A stretch of 64,000 nucleotides of DNA from Burkholderia sp. D-99 (GCF_011605345.1 NZ_JAAOXM010000008.1:275987-339986), one strand, 5' to 3'. Positions 23,830 through 33,104 are shown, numbered from the stretch's first letter. Notes: a model not told the origin generated them from the letters alone. A program made the numbers and translations.

Positions 23830-26481
23830 TCATTGCGCAACCACCGTCGTCTGCAGGAACGTCGGCGCGATCCGCCAGTCCGGCACGTAATGCGCCGGCC
23901 ACGCGCCGGGCGTATCGACCGCGTTGAAATACACCACGGCCTTCAGCAGCGGATAGCGCCACAGCGATCGCTGGAATTCCTCGAGTTCCTCGCGCTTGCG
24001 CGAACTGGACCCGTCGACGCCGAGTTCCGTGACCATCACCGGCAGCCCGTAGTCGGTCACCCGCTCGTACTTGGTCCGCAGGATGCTCGCGGCGGACGCA
24101 TGGCCGCCGGCCGGCCAGATCGCGCAGCGCGGGCAGTCGAATACGGACAGGCCGACATCGTCCACATAGCCGCGACCGGGAAAATAGTCGTCGAGGTTCC
24201 GGTTGCCGGCCGGCGACCACACGAAGCGGATCTGGTCGGTCATCGTGCGGCACGCGGTCACGACCCGCCGGTACGCATCCACGTAGGCCGGCGCATCGCC
24301 GATGGCCCACGGATAGCGCCCGGTGTCGGCCTCCATCTCGTGGCCCCAGCGCACGAACACGGGGCCCTTCAACGCGGCGAGCGCCGAGCAGGTGGCCGCG
24401 ATCCGCGCGTCGTAGCGCCCGTGCGCGATATCCGCGAGCAGCGCGCCTTGCCGCGTGTCGCCGGCTGCCCATGGCTCGACGGTCAGCATCAGCGAGCGGT
24501 TGCGCGCCTGCGCGCTCCGGTAGGCGGCGTCGATTTCCGCGCGGATGTCGGGCGCGTTCCACGACACGAACACATGGTCGAACGCGAGATCCCGGTCGGC
24601 CGCGAGCGTGTTCTCGGGATCGTATGCGCCGAGTTCGGGCTGCTTCACCGGTTCGCCCGGTACGGGCGCGACCACGGCCGGCAAACCCGAGCGCCACATC
24701 ATCGCCTGCCATCCTTTCGGCGCGCGCAGCCCGATGCCCGAGAGCAGTATCGCGAGCGCGAACACGAACAGCGCGTTGCGCACGGGCAGGCGGCTGAAGA
24801 ACATCTGCCGGAACGCCGACCAGTCGAGCCCTTGCTCCCTGCCGTGATTCACCGTGATGACGGCCGCGATCACGAGATACAGGATGCTCGTCAGCGTCGA
24901 GAACAGATAGAAGCCGGCGGCGTTGCGCGGATTCTCGACCGTGACGACGGGCAGGCTGCAGAACAGCGAGATCAGCAGGTAGGGCGCGACCACGCGCAGC
25001 GGCGCGTCCTGTTCGATCGTGCCGCCCTTCGGTGTGACCTTGAACGGAAATTCCTTGCCGCGCACGCAGTCGAATACCGCCGACGCGCAGCCGAGCACGA
25101 CCCATGGCCAGCGCGCGAACACGAACGACAGCCCTTCCCACGACAGCAGCTTCGTATTCAGCGGGCGGCATGACTGGGTCGAATGCGTGGCCCAGGTCAC
25201 GACGCACAGGATCAGCACGGTCAGCGGCAGCGCGTACGTGAGATACGCGAGGTAGTCGACGTGTGCCCACACGCGGCCGGTGAGCAGCGCGACGACCGGA
25301 ATCACGACGCTGCCGGCCATCGCGAGCGCGCACAGCGGGTACCACAGCTGGCAGAACAGGAACTGCGCCTTCAGCTTCAGCGGCAGCCCCATGAAATAGT
25401 GGCGCGTGTAGCGCAGCATGATGATCATCACGCTCTTGGACCACTGGAATTCCTGCGTGGCCAGGTCGCCGAACGTGCGCGGCCCTTCGCCGTTCGCGAT
25501 CGCGTTCAGCGCATGCATGCCGCGCCAGCCCTTCGAATTGAAGATCATCGTGGTCGAGTGATCCTCGGCGAGCTCGGGCCCGAGCCCGCCGATCTCGCGC
25601 AGCGCGCGGCAGCGCACCGCATAGTGCGAGCCGATGCACAGCGGCGCGAGGCCGCCCGCATAGCCGGCCTGCATCGTGCCGTGCAGCGGTCCCTCGACGT
25701 TCACGCGCCCGCGCGCGCTCCAGCTTTCGGCCGCGTTGCTGTCGCAGATGCTCGGTGCCGACACGTAGCCGATTTCCGGATCGACGAACGGCCGTAGCAT
25801 CTCCTCGAGATAGGTGCGGGTCGGCACGTGATCGGCGTCGAGCTGCGACACGAAATCGTAGTTGTCGTAGCCAACCATGTCGTAGAAGTACGCGAGATTG
25901 CCTTCCTTGCATTGGGTGCGGCGCGGCCAGCTGGTGCGGTGATACGCGGTTACGCCACGCCGCGTCGACACGAATACGCCGTGCTCGCGGCACCAGTCGA
26001 GCGTCTCGGGCGACGGGTCTTCATCGGCGAGCCATGTATCGTGCGGGTAGGTCTGGTCGAGCATCGCGAGCAGCGTCGTGCGGACGATGTCGAACGGCTC
26101 GGACGGCGCCTTGGTGACGACCATCGCGACGCGCCAGTCGCGCGGCACCGGCAGCGCGGGGTTCGGCACGACCGCCGAGCGGATGATGAAGATGAAGTAG
26201 CCGGGAATGAAGGTGGTCCAGAACAGCACGAAGCAGTTGACGCCGAAGCGGAACGCGTCGACGTAGTGCTCGTCGCGCAGCCACCAGCGCCAGAAGATGC
26301 CCAGCGCGACGAACCAGCACAGCGCGAGGATCTGGAAGATGAATTTGGTCCCGCCGTCCATCAACGGGACGAGCAGCGGGACGTCTGCTTGCAGCGATGC
26401 GGTGCGATCCGCTTCGGAATCGGTGGTGTCGGCGGTATCCGGCGAAAGGCCGCCGGCAAGCGACGCAACCAGCTTCTTCAT
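23830..26481 (-). CDS. Membrane GT2 polysaccharide synthase fused to a GH26-like domain
   Basis: An 883-residue fusion. Residues ~45-110 hold membrane helices. The GT2 catalytic core follows: LADEDPSPET, QLDADHVPT (DxD), LAEDHSTT (catalytic acid region) and QEFQWSK, a variant of the QxxRW motif. More membrane helices run to about residue 610. From about 640 the protein is GH26-like: FVRWGHEME carries the probable acid/base Glu and VMVTELG the probable nucleophile. It should polymerise a beta-glycan and trim or release it. Last gene of the uxs-galE-ugd operon, 26 bp after ugd. No PilZ domain is seen. Confidence 0.85.
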   Translation of the reverse strand: MKKLVASLAGGLSPDTADTTDSEADRTASLQADVPLLVPLMDGGTKFIFQILALCWFVALGIFWRWWLRDEHYVDAFRFGVNCFVLFWTTFIPGYFIFIIRSAVVPNPALPVPRDWRVAMVVTKAPSEPFDIVRTTLLAMLDQTYPHDTWLADEDPSPETLDWCREHGVFVSTRRGVTAYHRTSWPRRTQCKEGNLAYFYDMVGYDNYDFVSQLDADHVPTRTYLEEMLRPFVDPEIGYVSAPSICDSNAAESWSARGRVNVEGPLHGTMQAGYAGGLAPLCIGSHYAVRCRALREIGGLGPELAEDHSTTMIFNSKGWRGMHALNAIANGEGPRTFGDLATQEFQWSKSVMIIMLRYTRHYFMGLPLKLKAQFLFCQLWYPLCALAMAGSVVIPVVALLTGRVWAHVDYLAYLTYALPLTVLILCVVTWATHSTQSCRPLNTKLLSWEGLSFVFARWPWVVLGCASAVFDCVRGKEFPFKVTPKGGTIEQDAPLRVVAPYLLISLFCSLPVVTVENPRNAAGFYLFSTLTSILYLVIAAVITVNHGREQGLDWSAFRQMFFSRLPVRNALFVFALAILLSGIGLRAPKGWQAMMWRSGLPAVVAPVPGEPVKQPELGAYDPENTLAADRDLAFDHVFVSWNAPDIRAEIDAAYRSAQARNRSLMLTVEPWAAGDTRQGALLADIAHGRYDARIAATCSALAALKGPVFVRWGHEMEADTGRYPWAIGDAPAYVDAYRRVVTACRTMTDQIRFVWSPAGNRNLDDYFPGRGYVDDVGLSVFDCPRCAIWPAGGHASAASILRTKYERVTDYGLPVMVTELGVDGSSSRKREELEEFQRSLWRYPLLKAVVYFNAVDTPGAWPAHYVPDWRIAPTFLQTTVVAQ

Positions 26482-26507
26482 GGTGCTCTCCCGTCAAGGT
26501 CAGACCA

Positions 26508-27911
26508 TCAGTCCTGAAGCAGGCCGCGCTGCGGCCGGGTGTCCTCGCTTGCGTGCGGTTGTTCCGGTGCAGGGTCCGCCGGTGTGCGCTTGCTGCACGA
26601 GCGGCCCACGCGTTCGTAGCGGCGAAAGCCGCTGTCGACGGCCAGCCGTTCGCTGAACAGGTTGCGCATGTCGAGCATCACGGGATCGGCCATGTGATCC
26701 GCGAGGTCGGCGAGATCGAGTGCCTCGAATGCCTTCCATTCGGTCATCACCACGACGGCGTCCGCGCTGCGCACCGCGTCGATCGCGGAGCCCTCCATGA
26801 ATACCTGCGGCAACAGTCGCGACGCCTCGTGCGGACGCGCCGGGTCGTACGCGCGGATATGCGCGCCCGCGCCGACGAGCAACTGGATCACGTCGATGCT
26901 CGGGCTTTCGCGCACGTCGTCGGTCTGGCCTTTGAACGTGAGGCCGAGCACCGCGATGCGCTTGTCCTTGATCGAGCCGCCACACGCCTTCTCGATGCGG
27001 CGCAGGATCTGCTCCTTGCGCAGCGCGTTCGATTCGATCGCCGCGCTGACGATGCGCAGCGGCACCGCATGTTCGGAGGCCGTCGCCTTCAGCGCGCGCG
27101 TGTCCTTCGGGAAGCACGAGCCGCCCCAGCCGGGGCCGGCCTTCAGGAACGATGCGCCGATGCGGCGGTCGAGGCCCATGCCGTTCGCGACCAGTTCGAC
27201 ATCGGCGCCGACTGCTTCGCACAGGTCCGAGATCTCGTTGATGTAGCTGATTTTCACCGCGAGGAACGCATTCGCCGCGTATTTCACGAGTTCGGCCGTT
27301 TCGATCTCGGTCGCGAGCACGAGATGGCCGCTCGCTTCGAGCGGCGCATAGATGGCCTTCATGATCTCGATCGCGCGTGGATGCTCGGCGCCGAACACGA
27401 CGCGGTCAGGATGCATGAAATCGTCGATCGCCGAACCTTCGCGCAGGAACTCCGGATTCGATGCGATCGCCGCGTCGACGCCCGCCGGCGCGCAGCGTTC
27501 GACGATTTGCTTGACGACCCGGTTGGTGCCGACCGGCACGGTCGACTTCGTGACGACGACCGCGAAGCTGGTCAGGTTCGACGCGATCTCGCGCGCGGCC
27601 GCCTCGACGTACTGCAGGTCTGCCTGGTCGGTACCAGGCAGCGTCGGCGTGCCGACGGCAATGAACACCGCGTCGCGATCGCACACGCTCGCCGCGAGGT
27701 CGCTGCTGAAGCGCAGCGTGCCGCGTTCGACGTTGCGTGCGACGACGGCGTCGAGGCCCGGTTCGTAGATCGGCATGCGGCCTTCGTTCAGCGCGTCGAT
27801 CTTGCCGCGATTGTTGTCGATGCAGACGACGTCATGCCCGAGATCCGCAAAGCACGCGCCGCTCACCAGCCCGACGTAACCGGTGCCGACGATGGCAATC
27901 CGCACATTCAT
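26508..27911 (-). CDS. ugd: UDP-glucose 6-dehydrogenase
   Basis: A 467-residue enzyme that oxidises UDP-glucose to UDP-glucuronate with two NAD+. The NAD site is IVGTGYVGLVSGACFADLGH at the N-terminus; the catalytic Cys is in GPGWGGSCFPKD at about residue 262; LGLTFKGQTDDVRESPS is the C-terminal UDP-binding region. The C-terminus is ~30 residues longer than usual and low-complexity. Third gene of the operon; its product feeds the UDP-glucuronate decarboxylase encoded upstream. Confidence 0.94.
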   Translation of the reverse strand: MNVRIAIVGTGYVGLVSGACFADLGHDVVCIDNNRGKIDALNEGRMPIYEPGLDAVVARNVERGTLRFSSDLAASVCDRDAVFIAVGTPTLPGTDQADLQYVEAAAREIASNLTSFAVVVTKSTVPVGTNRVVKQIVERCAPAGVDAAIASNPEFLREGSAIDDFMHPDRVVFGAEHPRAIEIMKAIYAPLEASGHLVLATEIETAELVKYAANAFLAVKISYINEISDLCEAVGADVELVANGMGLDRRIGASFLKAGPGWGGSCFPKDTRALKATASEHAVPLRIVSAAIESNALRKEQILRRIEKACGGSIKDKRIAVLGLTFKGQTDDVRESPSIDVIQLLVGAGAHIRAYDPARPHEASRLLPQVFMEGSAIDAVRSADAVVVMTEWKAFEALDLADLADHMADPVMLDMRNLFSERLAVDSGFRRYERVGRSCSKRTPADPAPEQPHASEDTRPQRGLLQD

Positions 27912-27947
27912 GGTGATTCCCCTGGGTGGCGTTCAAGGAAACTTGCT

Positions 27948-28937
27948 TCACTTGCCGGATTCGAATTGCAGCTCCTTCTGAAACCACGCCGCGGCGTGTT
28001 CGATCATCGGTTCGATCGCGGTGAAACTCGGCCGCCAGCCGAGCACGAGCGCGGCTTTCGTGGCGTCGGCGTACAGCTCGGGCGGGTCGCCCGGGCGGCG
28101 AGCGGCCGTCACCGTCGGCACGCGGCGGCCCGTCACGGCCTCGACGGCGCGCAGCGCGTCGAGCACCGAGGTCCCTTTGCCGGTACCGAGATTCAACGCG
28201 ACGCTGTGGCCGCCGCCGCATAGATAGGCGGTCGCCTTCAGGTGCGCGTCGGCGAGGTCGCTCACGTGCACGTAGTCGCGAATCGCCGAGCCGTCGGGTG
28301 TCGGGTAGTCGGTGCCCATCACGTGGAACGCGTGGCCCGTGCCGAGTGCCGCGCGGATCGCGAGCGGCAGCGCGTGCGTTTCCGGTTCGTGGCATTCGCC
28401 GATCATGCCGTCGGGGTCCGCGCCCGCCGCGTTGAAGTAGCGCAGCGCGACCCACTTCAATCCGTACGCGCGCTCGAAATCGGCGGCCATCCGTTCCATT
28501 GCGTACTTGGTGAAGCCGTACGGATTGATCGGCCGCTGCGGCGTGCGCTCCGAGATCGGCAGCATGTCCGGAATGCCGTACGTCGCGCACGACGACGACA
28601 TCACGATCCGGCCGATACCGGCCGCGCGCATCGCGCTCAGCAGCGTGCAGGTGCCCGTGACGTTGACCGTGTAATAGCGCTCGGGAGCGAGCACCGATTC
28701 GCCGACGTAGGCGAGGGCGGCGAAATGGATCACGACGTCGGGCCGATGCGCGGCGAACGCCTTCGACAGCGCGTCGCAATCGAGAATGTCGGCTGCAACG
28801 AGCGGCCCCCACCGAACGGCATCGCGATGGCCGGTCGACAGGTTGTCGTAGGCGACCGGCTCGTGTCCCGCTGCCGCGAGCGCCTTGCAGGTATGGCTGC
28901 CGATATAGCCCGCTCCGCCTGTCACGAGCACCTTCAT
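27948..28937 (-). CDS. galE: UDP-glucose 4-epimerase
   Basis: A 329-residue short-chain dehydrogenase. The NAD motif GGAGYIGSHTCKAL is at residues 7-20, SSSCATYG supplies the catalytic Ser, and YGFTKYAME the Tyr-x-x-x-Lys pair. NPYGFTK and YFNAAGADPDG are diagnostic of GalE. It interconverts UDP-glucose and UDP-galactose. The ATG at 28937 overlaps the uxs stop by 4 bp, so the two are coupled. A longer reading from 28976 is out of keeping with the family. Confidence 0.94.
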   Translation of the reverse strand: MKVLVTGGAGYIGSHTCKALAAAGHEPVAYDNLSTGHRDAVRWGPLVAADILDCDALSKAFAAHRPDVVIHFAALAYVGESVLAPERYYTVNVTGTCTLLSAMRAAGIGRIVMSSSCATYGIPDMLPISERTPQRPINPYGFTKYAMERMAADFERAYGLKWVALRYFNAAGADPDGMIGECHEPETHALPLAIRAALGTGHAFHVMGTDYPTPDGSAIRDYVHVSDLADAHLKATAYLCGGGHSVALNLGTGKGTSVLDALRAVEAVTGRRVPTVTAARRPGDPPELYADATKAALVLGWRPSFTAIEPMIEHAAAWFQKELQFESGK

Positions 28938-29941
28938 GCCGTGGCCCCGGTCATGCGCAGCACCGGCTCGAGCCATAGTTCCCGGCTGAAATAGTCGACG
29001 GTGCGGCGCAGGCCCTCGTCGAGATCGACGGCCGGCCGCCAGCCGAGCTCGGCCGACGCGATCGAGATGTCGGGCCTGCGCTGGTGCGGATCGTCGATCG
29101 GCAGCGGACGGAACACGATCTCCGATTTCGAGCCCGTCATCGCAAGCACTTTCTGCGCGAGTTCGATCATCGTGAATTCGCCGGGGTTGCCGATGTTGAC
29201 CGGCGTGCCGACGTTGCGCCCGGCGCCCATCAGGCAGAAGAAGCCGTCGATCAGGTCACTGGCGAAGCAGAACGAGCGCGTCTGCCTGCCGTCGCCGTAG
29301 ATCTCGAGCGGCGCGCCGTTGAGCGCGCCGACGATGAAGTTCGACACGACGCGGCCGTCGCGCGGCGACATTCGCGGGCCGTAGGTGTTGAAGATACGCG
29401 CGACGCGCACGTCGATGCTGTGCGTGCGGTAGTAGTCGTAACACAGCGCCTCGGCCGCGCGCTTGCCTTCGTCGTAGCACGCGCGCGGGCCGATCGTGTT
29501 CACGTTGCCGCGATAGGTTTCCGTTTGCGGATGCACGCCCGGGTCGCCGTAGATCTCGCTGGTCGACGCCTGGAACACGCGCGCGCCGGTCTTGCGCGCG
29601 AGCGCAAGGCAGTGGTTCATGCCGAGCACGTTCGTCATCATCGTATGGACGGGATCGAGCTGGTAGGTGGGCGGCGATGCCGCGCACGCGAGATTCCAGA
29701 TCTCGTCCACCTGCAGTTGCGGCAGGCCGAGCGATACGTCGCCCTTCACGAACTCGAAGCGGCCGGACGCTTTCAGGTCGGCGACGTTGAGCTTGCGACC
29801 CGTCAGCAGGCTGTCGATGCACGTGACGGATGCGCCTTCCATGACCAGGCGCTCGCATACGTAGCTGCCGAGAAAGCCGGCGCCGCCCGTGACGAGGATG
29901 CGCTGACCGGCGCGCGTCTCGAGCGCGACCCTGTCATTCAT
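28934..29941 (-). CDS. UDP-glucuronate decarboxylase (UDP-xylose synthase-like)
   Basis: A 335-residue NDP-sugar SDR. ILVTGGAGFLGSYVCERL is the NAD site, STSEIYGDP and YDEGKRAAE the catalytic Thr/Ser and Tyr-Lys. NTYGPRMSPRDGRVVSNF is strongly UXS-like. It converts UDP-glucuronate to UDP-xylose. GAAGGTG lies 6 nt before the ATG at 29941, which decides the start; 8 bp overlap the end of the small ORF upstream, so it is the second gene of this sigma-54 transcript. dTDP-glucose dehydratase is a less likely alternative. Confidence 0.88.
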   Translation of the reverse strand: MNDRVALETRAGQRILVTGGAGFLGSYVCERLVMEGASVTCIDSLLTGRKLNVADLKASGRFEFVKGDVSLGLPQLQVDEIWNLACAASPPTYQLDPVHTMMTNVLGMNHCLALARKTGARVFQASTSEIYGDPGVHPQTETYRGNVNTIGPRACYDEGKRAAEALCYDYYRTHSIDVRVARIFNTYGPRMSPRDGRVVSNFIVGALNGAPLEIYGDGRQTRSFCFASDLIDGFFCLMGAGRNVGTPVNIGNPGEFTMIELAQKVLAMTGSKSEIVFRPLPIDDPHQRRPDISIASAELGWRPAVDLDEGLRRTVDYFSRELWLEPVLRMTGATA

Positions 29942-30158
29942 GGCTTTCACCTTCGTCGTTCAGCTCCGGGAGCCACACGTCGATCAGCTCGACGGCGGCG
30001 CGCACGCGTTCCATCCCGCTGCACGGGTAGCGTTTCGGCAAGCGCCGGTTCGCATGAGCCGATGTCGACGAAGCACCGCGACAGGCGCTCCGGTTTCGCT
30101 GACTACCCCGTTGATGCTTGAACGACGCAAGCGTCGATCGATCGGTGGTGATCTTCAT
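29934..30158 (-). CDS. Small leader ORF of the exopolysaccharide operon (copy B)
   Basis: A 74-residue ORF reading MKITTDRSTLASFKHQRGSQ at its start. The conserved GGGGAAACGGCG ribosome-site block precedes its ATG, and its stop overlaps the uxs start by 8 bp. Its first ~26 residues match the ORF at 31212 in pattern (M-K-4x-R-3x-A-x-F-x-H-Q-x-G-S), and the DNA block is shared. The remaining residues diverge. No domain known. Likely a translated leader or small regulator coupled to uxs. Confidence 0.6.
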   Translation of the reverse strand: MKITTDRSTLASFKHQRGSQRNRSACRGASSTSAHANRRLPKRYPCSGMERVRAAVELIDVWLPELNDEGESHE

Positions 30159-30246
30159 CGCCGTTTCCCCGATACGCTGATTGACGAGCGGCCGCCGTCC
30201 GTGATCTTGTGCCTGGGCGTGCCGCTCGGTGAGAGCCGGACATCAG

Positions 30247-30261
30247 GCAATCGGCATGCCA
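30247..30261 (-). promoter_or_regulatory. Sigma-54 promoter of the exopolysaccharide operon
   Basis: On the minus strand: TGGCAT-GCCGA-TTGC, with GG and GC separated by exactly 10 nt as RpoN requires. It lies 88 nt before the small leader ORF, nearly the same distance as its plus-strand counterpart. Confidence 0.75.
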
Positions 30262-31109
30262 TGGACGATGCCGTCACGATGCGCACGGGCGCGGCGGCGC
30301 GATTGCCGCGCAATATGCGCGCTTCTGTTTCATGCATGAATCGTGGGGACAGGAAAGCGGGCTGGCCCATTGCCGGATCGATGCCATTCGATACGACGAA
30401 ACGCACGATAAATCAGGCTTTTGCGTGGATGGCTTCGTCAAACAGGTGTTGAATGGAAATGTTTCATCAATGAGAAATGCGCCGATAACGGATTAAAAAC
30501 GTTACTCGAATGTGCGGCTCGTCTGGAAATTCGGTGCATGAAAGGTGGGGCGAACGAAAATGAAAAAATGATGCACGGGTTCCGGCGGAGGTCGCGTGTT
30601 TTCATTTGTTTTAATTATTACGCCGTAACGAAAGTTTTATTTTTTACGGTCATTTCGACGCTCGAGCGACGTGTGATCCTGTCGGTATTTTCACGGATGA
30701 ATCAAATTCGTTCCGGTCGTCAGCGCAAACGTGTGTCGACGGCTTGCTGGAGGCTGCTGTATCGGGCTGTTCGGGCCCGGCGCCGGGCGAATCGATTCTC
30801 GTTTGTGATGGCGCGGGAGGGGGCCGCATGCGCCGCGCCCCACGGTTCGCAAGCGGAAATGCCGGCGCCGCCCGCCTTGCGCGGCCGTGCGCTTCTCAAG
30901 TTTGAAACACCCGTTCATCTGGCCGTCCGGCGTAGGCCCGCGAGCCGGATTCGTCCGTCTAATCCGGCGATTGCTTCGCGGCGCTCAACGATCGCCGCGG
31001 GTGTCAAACCGCTATTGCGATACATTCCTGAAACAAAAAATGTCGTTCCTGGCGGTACGGGCTGTCGTGGCGGCCGTTTGCCGGGTGCAATCTGCGGTGG
31101 AATAACGCG
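30262..31109. promoter_or_regulatory. Divergent control region between the two sigma-54 promoters
   Basis: No convincing gene lies in these ~850 bp, which include AT-rich stretches (30460-30690) unlike the rest of the window. Related motifs built on GTTTGA/TCAAAC next to a GTGT/ACAC core occur at 30438-30452, 30900-30912 and 30999-31009. They are 100-210 bp from the promoters, the usual range for enhancer-binding protein sites. Assignment as activator sites is inference. Confidence 0.45.
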
Positions 31110-31124
31110 TGGCACGCTGCTTGC
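31110..31124 (+). promoter_or_regulatory. Sigma-54 promoter (plus strand)
   Basis: TGGCAC-GCTGC-TTGC is a full match to the RpoN -24/-12 consensus, with GG and GC 10 nt apart. It lies 87 nt before the small ORF at 31212. Confidence 0.85.
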
Positions 31125-31211
31125 GGTACTGGACGCACCGGCGAGCGGTCGACACGAAGTAACGAAGAGGTGGGGCGGCCAACTCGTCAATAAGCAGTCG
31201 GGGAAACGGCG

Positions 31212-31526
31212 ATGAAGACCATAAGCAGTAGGTTGATCGGCGCGTACTTTGCGCATCAATGGGGTAGTCGGAAAGACCGGGGGGACGCTCGCGACGCTGT
31301 GCCAGCTTCGCGGGTTGCGCTGTCCCGGCTTCTTGCCCGCCGCGCGCTTCGCGTGCTGGCGCGGTTATCGCGCCGCACGGCAGTCGGGCGACAGCGGTAC
31401 TCGCTTTCATTCAGTTCACCCGGATGGATCAGGCTGTTCGTGCCGGACAGCGTGATGCCGATTCGTCTTCGGCCGTGCAGGGTCGCTTCGATCGCGCCTG
31501 GCCCATGCCAGCGCCGGCCGGATTAG
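31212..31526 (+). CDS. Small leader ORF (copy A), paralogue of copy B
   Basis: The ORF opens MKTISSRLIGAYFAHQWGSR. The 19-nt block GGGGAAACGGCGATGAAGA (31200-31218) and the block GCATCAATGGGGTAGTC (31253-31269) are shared with copy B at identical distance from the ATG. Similarity fades after about codon 26, and the long Arg-rich tail to 31526 may not be under selection. A 507-bp gap follows before the next gene. It could be a leader peptide, an RNA element, or a small protein. Confidence 0.45.
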   Translation: MKTISSRLIGAYFAHQWGSRKDRGDARDAVPASRVALSRLLARRALRVLARLSRRTAVGRQRYSLSFSSPGWIRLFVPDSVMPIRLRPCRVASIAPGPCQRRPD

Positions 31527-32033
31527 ATCGAACGCCCGTCGGCCGGATTATCCGGAAGACCTTTCGTCGCTAGCTCAGGGAGAAGACATGCCACCTGGCT
31601 TCCATGCAGGCCCGTTGTCGCCCGGATAAAGGGTGTATTTAAGACAGCTCTGCATTTTGCGGTGGTTAATGTATTCGCGGATTTTCGATTCCGGAATGGG
31701 GTGCCGCATGCCGGCACGCTATCCGGCGGGGTATCGAATGTCGCGGGCCGGAAAGATGTGCGCATCGTTCCGGTTTATCAAGTAATGGTGTTTTCGTTAT
31801 AAAGCCAATGTTCATAAAAATAATCGAAAACACCTATCAAAAAAATTTGGATAACTAAAAATCACGAGGCTAAGCTTCGTCTGGCCAAATTCACAAAAAA
31901 ACTGAATTCAAAAGGCATCAGGTTTTTATTAATTGTATAGTGATCCTTAATTTTTGAGGATTGCTCAAGTCAGGAAGATTGATGGCGTGCGATCTTCCTG
32001 GCTCATTCCGTCCACGCCGTTTTGGAGTCGACC
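31527..32033. other. AT-rich untranslated or promoter region before the secreted-protein array
   Basis: No gene is seen. The stretch 31790-31960 is strongly AT-rich for this genome. A 9-bp hairpin, CAGGAAGAT at 31971-31979 and ATCTTCCTG at 31992-32000, lies 34 bp before the first secreted-protein start. A -10-like TATAGT is near 31936. Confidence 0.4.
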
Positions 32034-32357
32034 ATGAAGAAGCTTCTGATTGCAGCAGCAGTTCTGGCGGTTTCGGGTGCAGCGTTCGCCGGCAGCGGCA
32101 CGGTGTCGAGCAGCAGCTCGTCGAGCGGCGGTTCGACGATGGCTGGCGTTGCAGGGTTCGGCCATTTCACCGCGACCGATTCCGGCTCGGCACTCGGTGC
32201 AGCCGGCGCAGTTGCCGGTGGCCCGGGGAGCGGTTCGATCTCGTACACGAACCACACCCAAACGTCGTCGGTTGGCGGCTTCGGCTTCGGTGGCGCGCAA
32301 GCAGGCGGCAACAGCGGCGCGAATGCCGGTTCGATCGGCTGGACGTATCACCACTAA
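32034..32357 (+). CDS. Secreted Gly/Ser-rich protein 1
   Basis: A 107-residue protein. A signal peptide (MKKLLIAAAVLAVSGAAFA) is followed by SGTVSSSSSSSGGST and a Gly/Ser/Ala/Thr-rich mature chain with aromatic spots (GFGHF, GGFGFGG) ending WTYHH. There are no cysteines. The composition resembles matrix or amyloid-like proteins, but no known repeat family was recognised. First of five consecutive secreted-protein genes on this strand. Confidence 0.7.
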   Translation: MKKLLIAAAVLAVSGAAFAGSGTVSSSSSSSGGSTMAGVAGFGHFTATDSGSALGAAGAVAGGPGSGSISYTNHTQTSSVGGFGFGGAQAGGNSGANAGSIGWTYHH

Positions 32358-32468
32358 GCCGCGACGCGTAGCGTTCGTCATTGGCTGGCGGTACGGATGC
32401 CGGGTTCCGCTCGATGGGGGTAGACCCGGCTCCGCCACCGCCGAACTTACTCACAGCAAGGAATTGCT

Positions 32469-33059
32469 ATGAAAGCCAAAGTGATTTTCGCGACAGCGCT
32501 CACCGTCATTTCGTCGGCTGCATTGGCAGCAGGTTCCTCCACGACCAACCAGACGCAATCCGTTGCGGCGGGTGTTTCCGGTTCGGTCCTGGTCGGCTCC
32601 GGCAGCTATACCAGCAATTCGACTTCGACGGCGGGCGCGAACGCGGGCAGTACGGTGACACCCGCTGGTTCCGCCGGCACGGCATCCGCCTTCCACAACA
32701 CGACTTCGACGGCCAGCGGTTCGGGCACGAACGGGGGCGCGTTCGCGGCAGGCGGCGGTATCGGTGCCGCAGGCTCGTACGGTGGAAACAGCAGCACGAA
32801 CGAGAACGCGAATGCGCTCTCGGGTGGGGTGAGCGCCACGATCGTACTCGGCGCAAACCACTACACGGCCTCGAGCGCCAACGACCAGGGCAATGCCAAC
32901 GCGGGTGCCGCTGGGCTGACCGGCAGTGCTGGGTCAGGCGCGATCACGGGTTCGAATCACTACAACTCGTCGACCGTATGGAGTACCGGTCCGGCCGGCT
33001 CGCCGTCCGCATCGGGCGGAAGCCAGGGCAGTGCAAGTGCGACCGGAAGCAGTCATTAG
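32469..33059 (+). CDS. Secreted Gly/Ser/Ala/Asn-rich protein 2
   Basis: A 196-residue protein with a signal peptide (residues 1-20, ending ALAA) and a mature chain made of Gly, Ser, Ala, Asn and Thr. Internal quasi-repeats are seen: short Asn/Thr-Ser runs and NHY-type spots (GANHYTAS, GSNHYNSS). No cysteines. The chain looks like an extended or beta-solenoid-forming surface protein. Function unknown; the neighbours suggest matrix. Confidence 0.7.
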   Translation: MKAKVIFATALTVISSAALAAGSSTTNQTQSVAAGVSGSVLVGSGSYTSNSTSTAGANAGSTVTPAGSAGTASAFHNTTSTASGSGTNGGAFAAGGGIGAAGSYGGNSSTNENANALSGGVSATIVLGANHYTASSANDQGNANAGAAGLTGSAGSGAITGSNHYNSSTVWSTGPAGSPSASGGSQGSASATGSSH

Positions 33060-33072
33060 TCAGGTGTGGGGG

Positions 33073-33104
33073 GACCAGTTTCCCAGCGACGCTGGTCTCT
33101 TTTC
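33073..33104 (+). terminator. Weak terminator-like hairpin
   Basis: GACCAG (33073-33078) pairs with CTGGTC (33092-33097), followed by TCTTTTCT. It separates secreted-protein genes 2 and 3 and could attenuate read-through. Confidence 0.4.

Noticed and set aside
30421..31215. 264-codon plus-strand frame in the divergent gap
   Set aside because: It crosses the AT-rich region and the sigma-54 promoter, has no ribosome site and no coherent composition.
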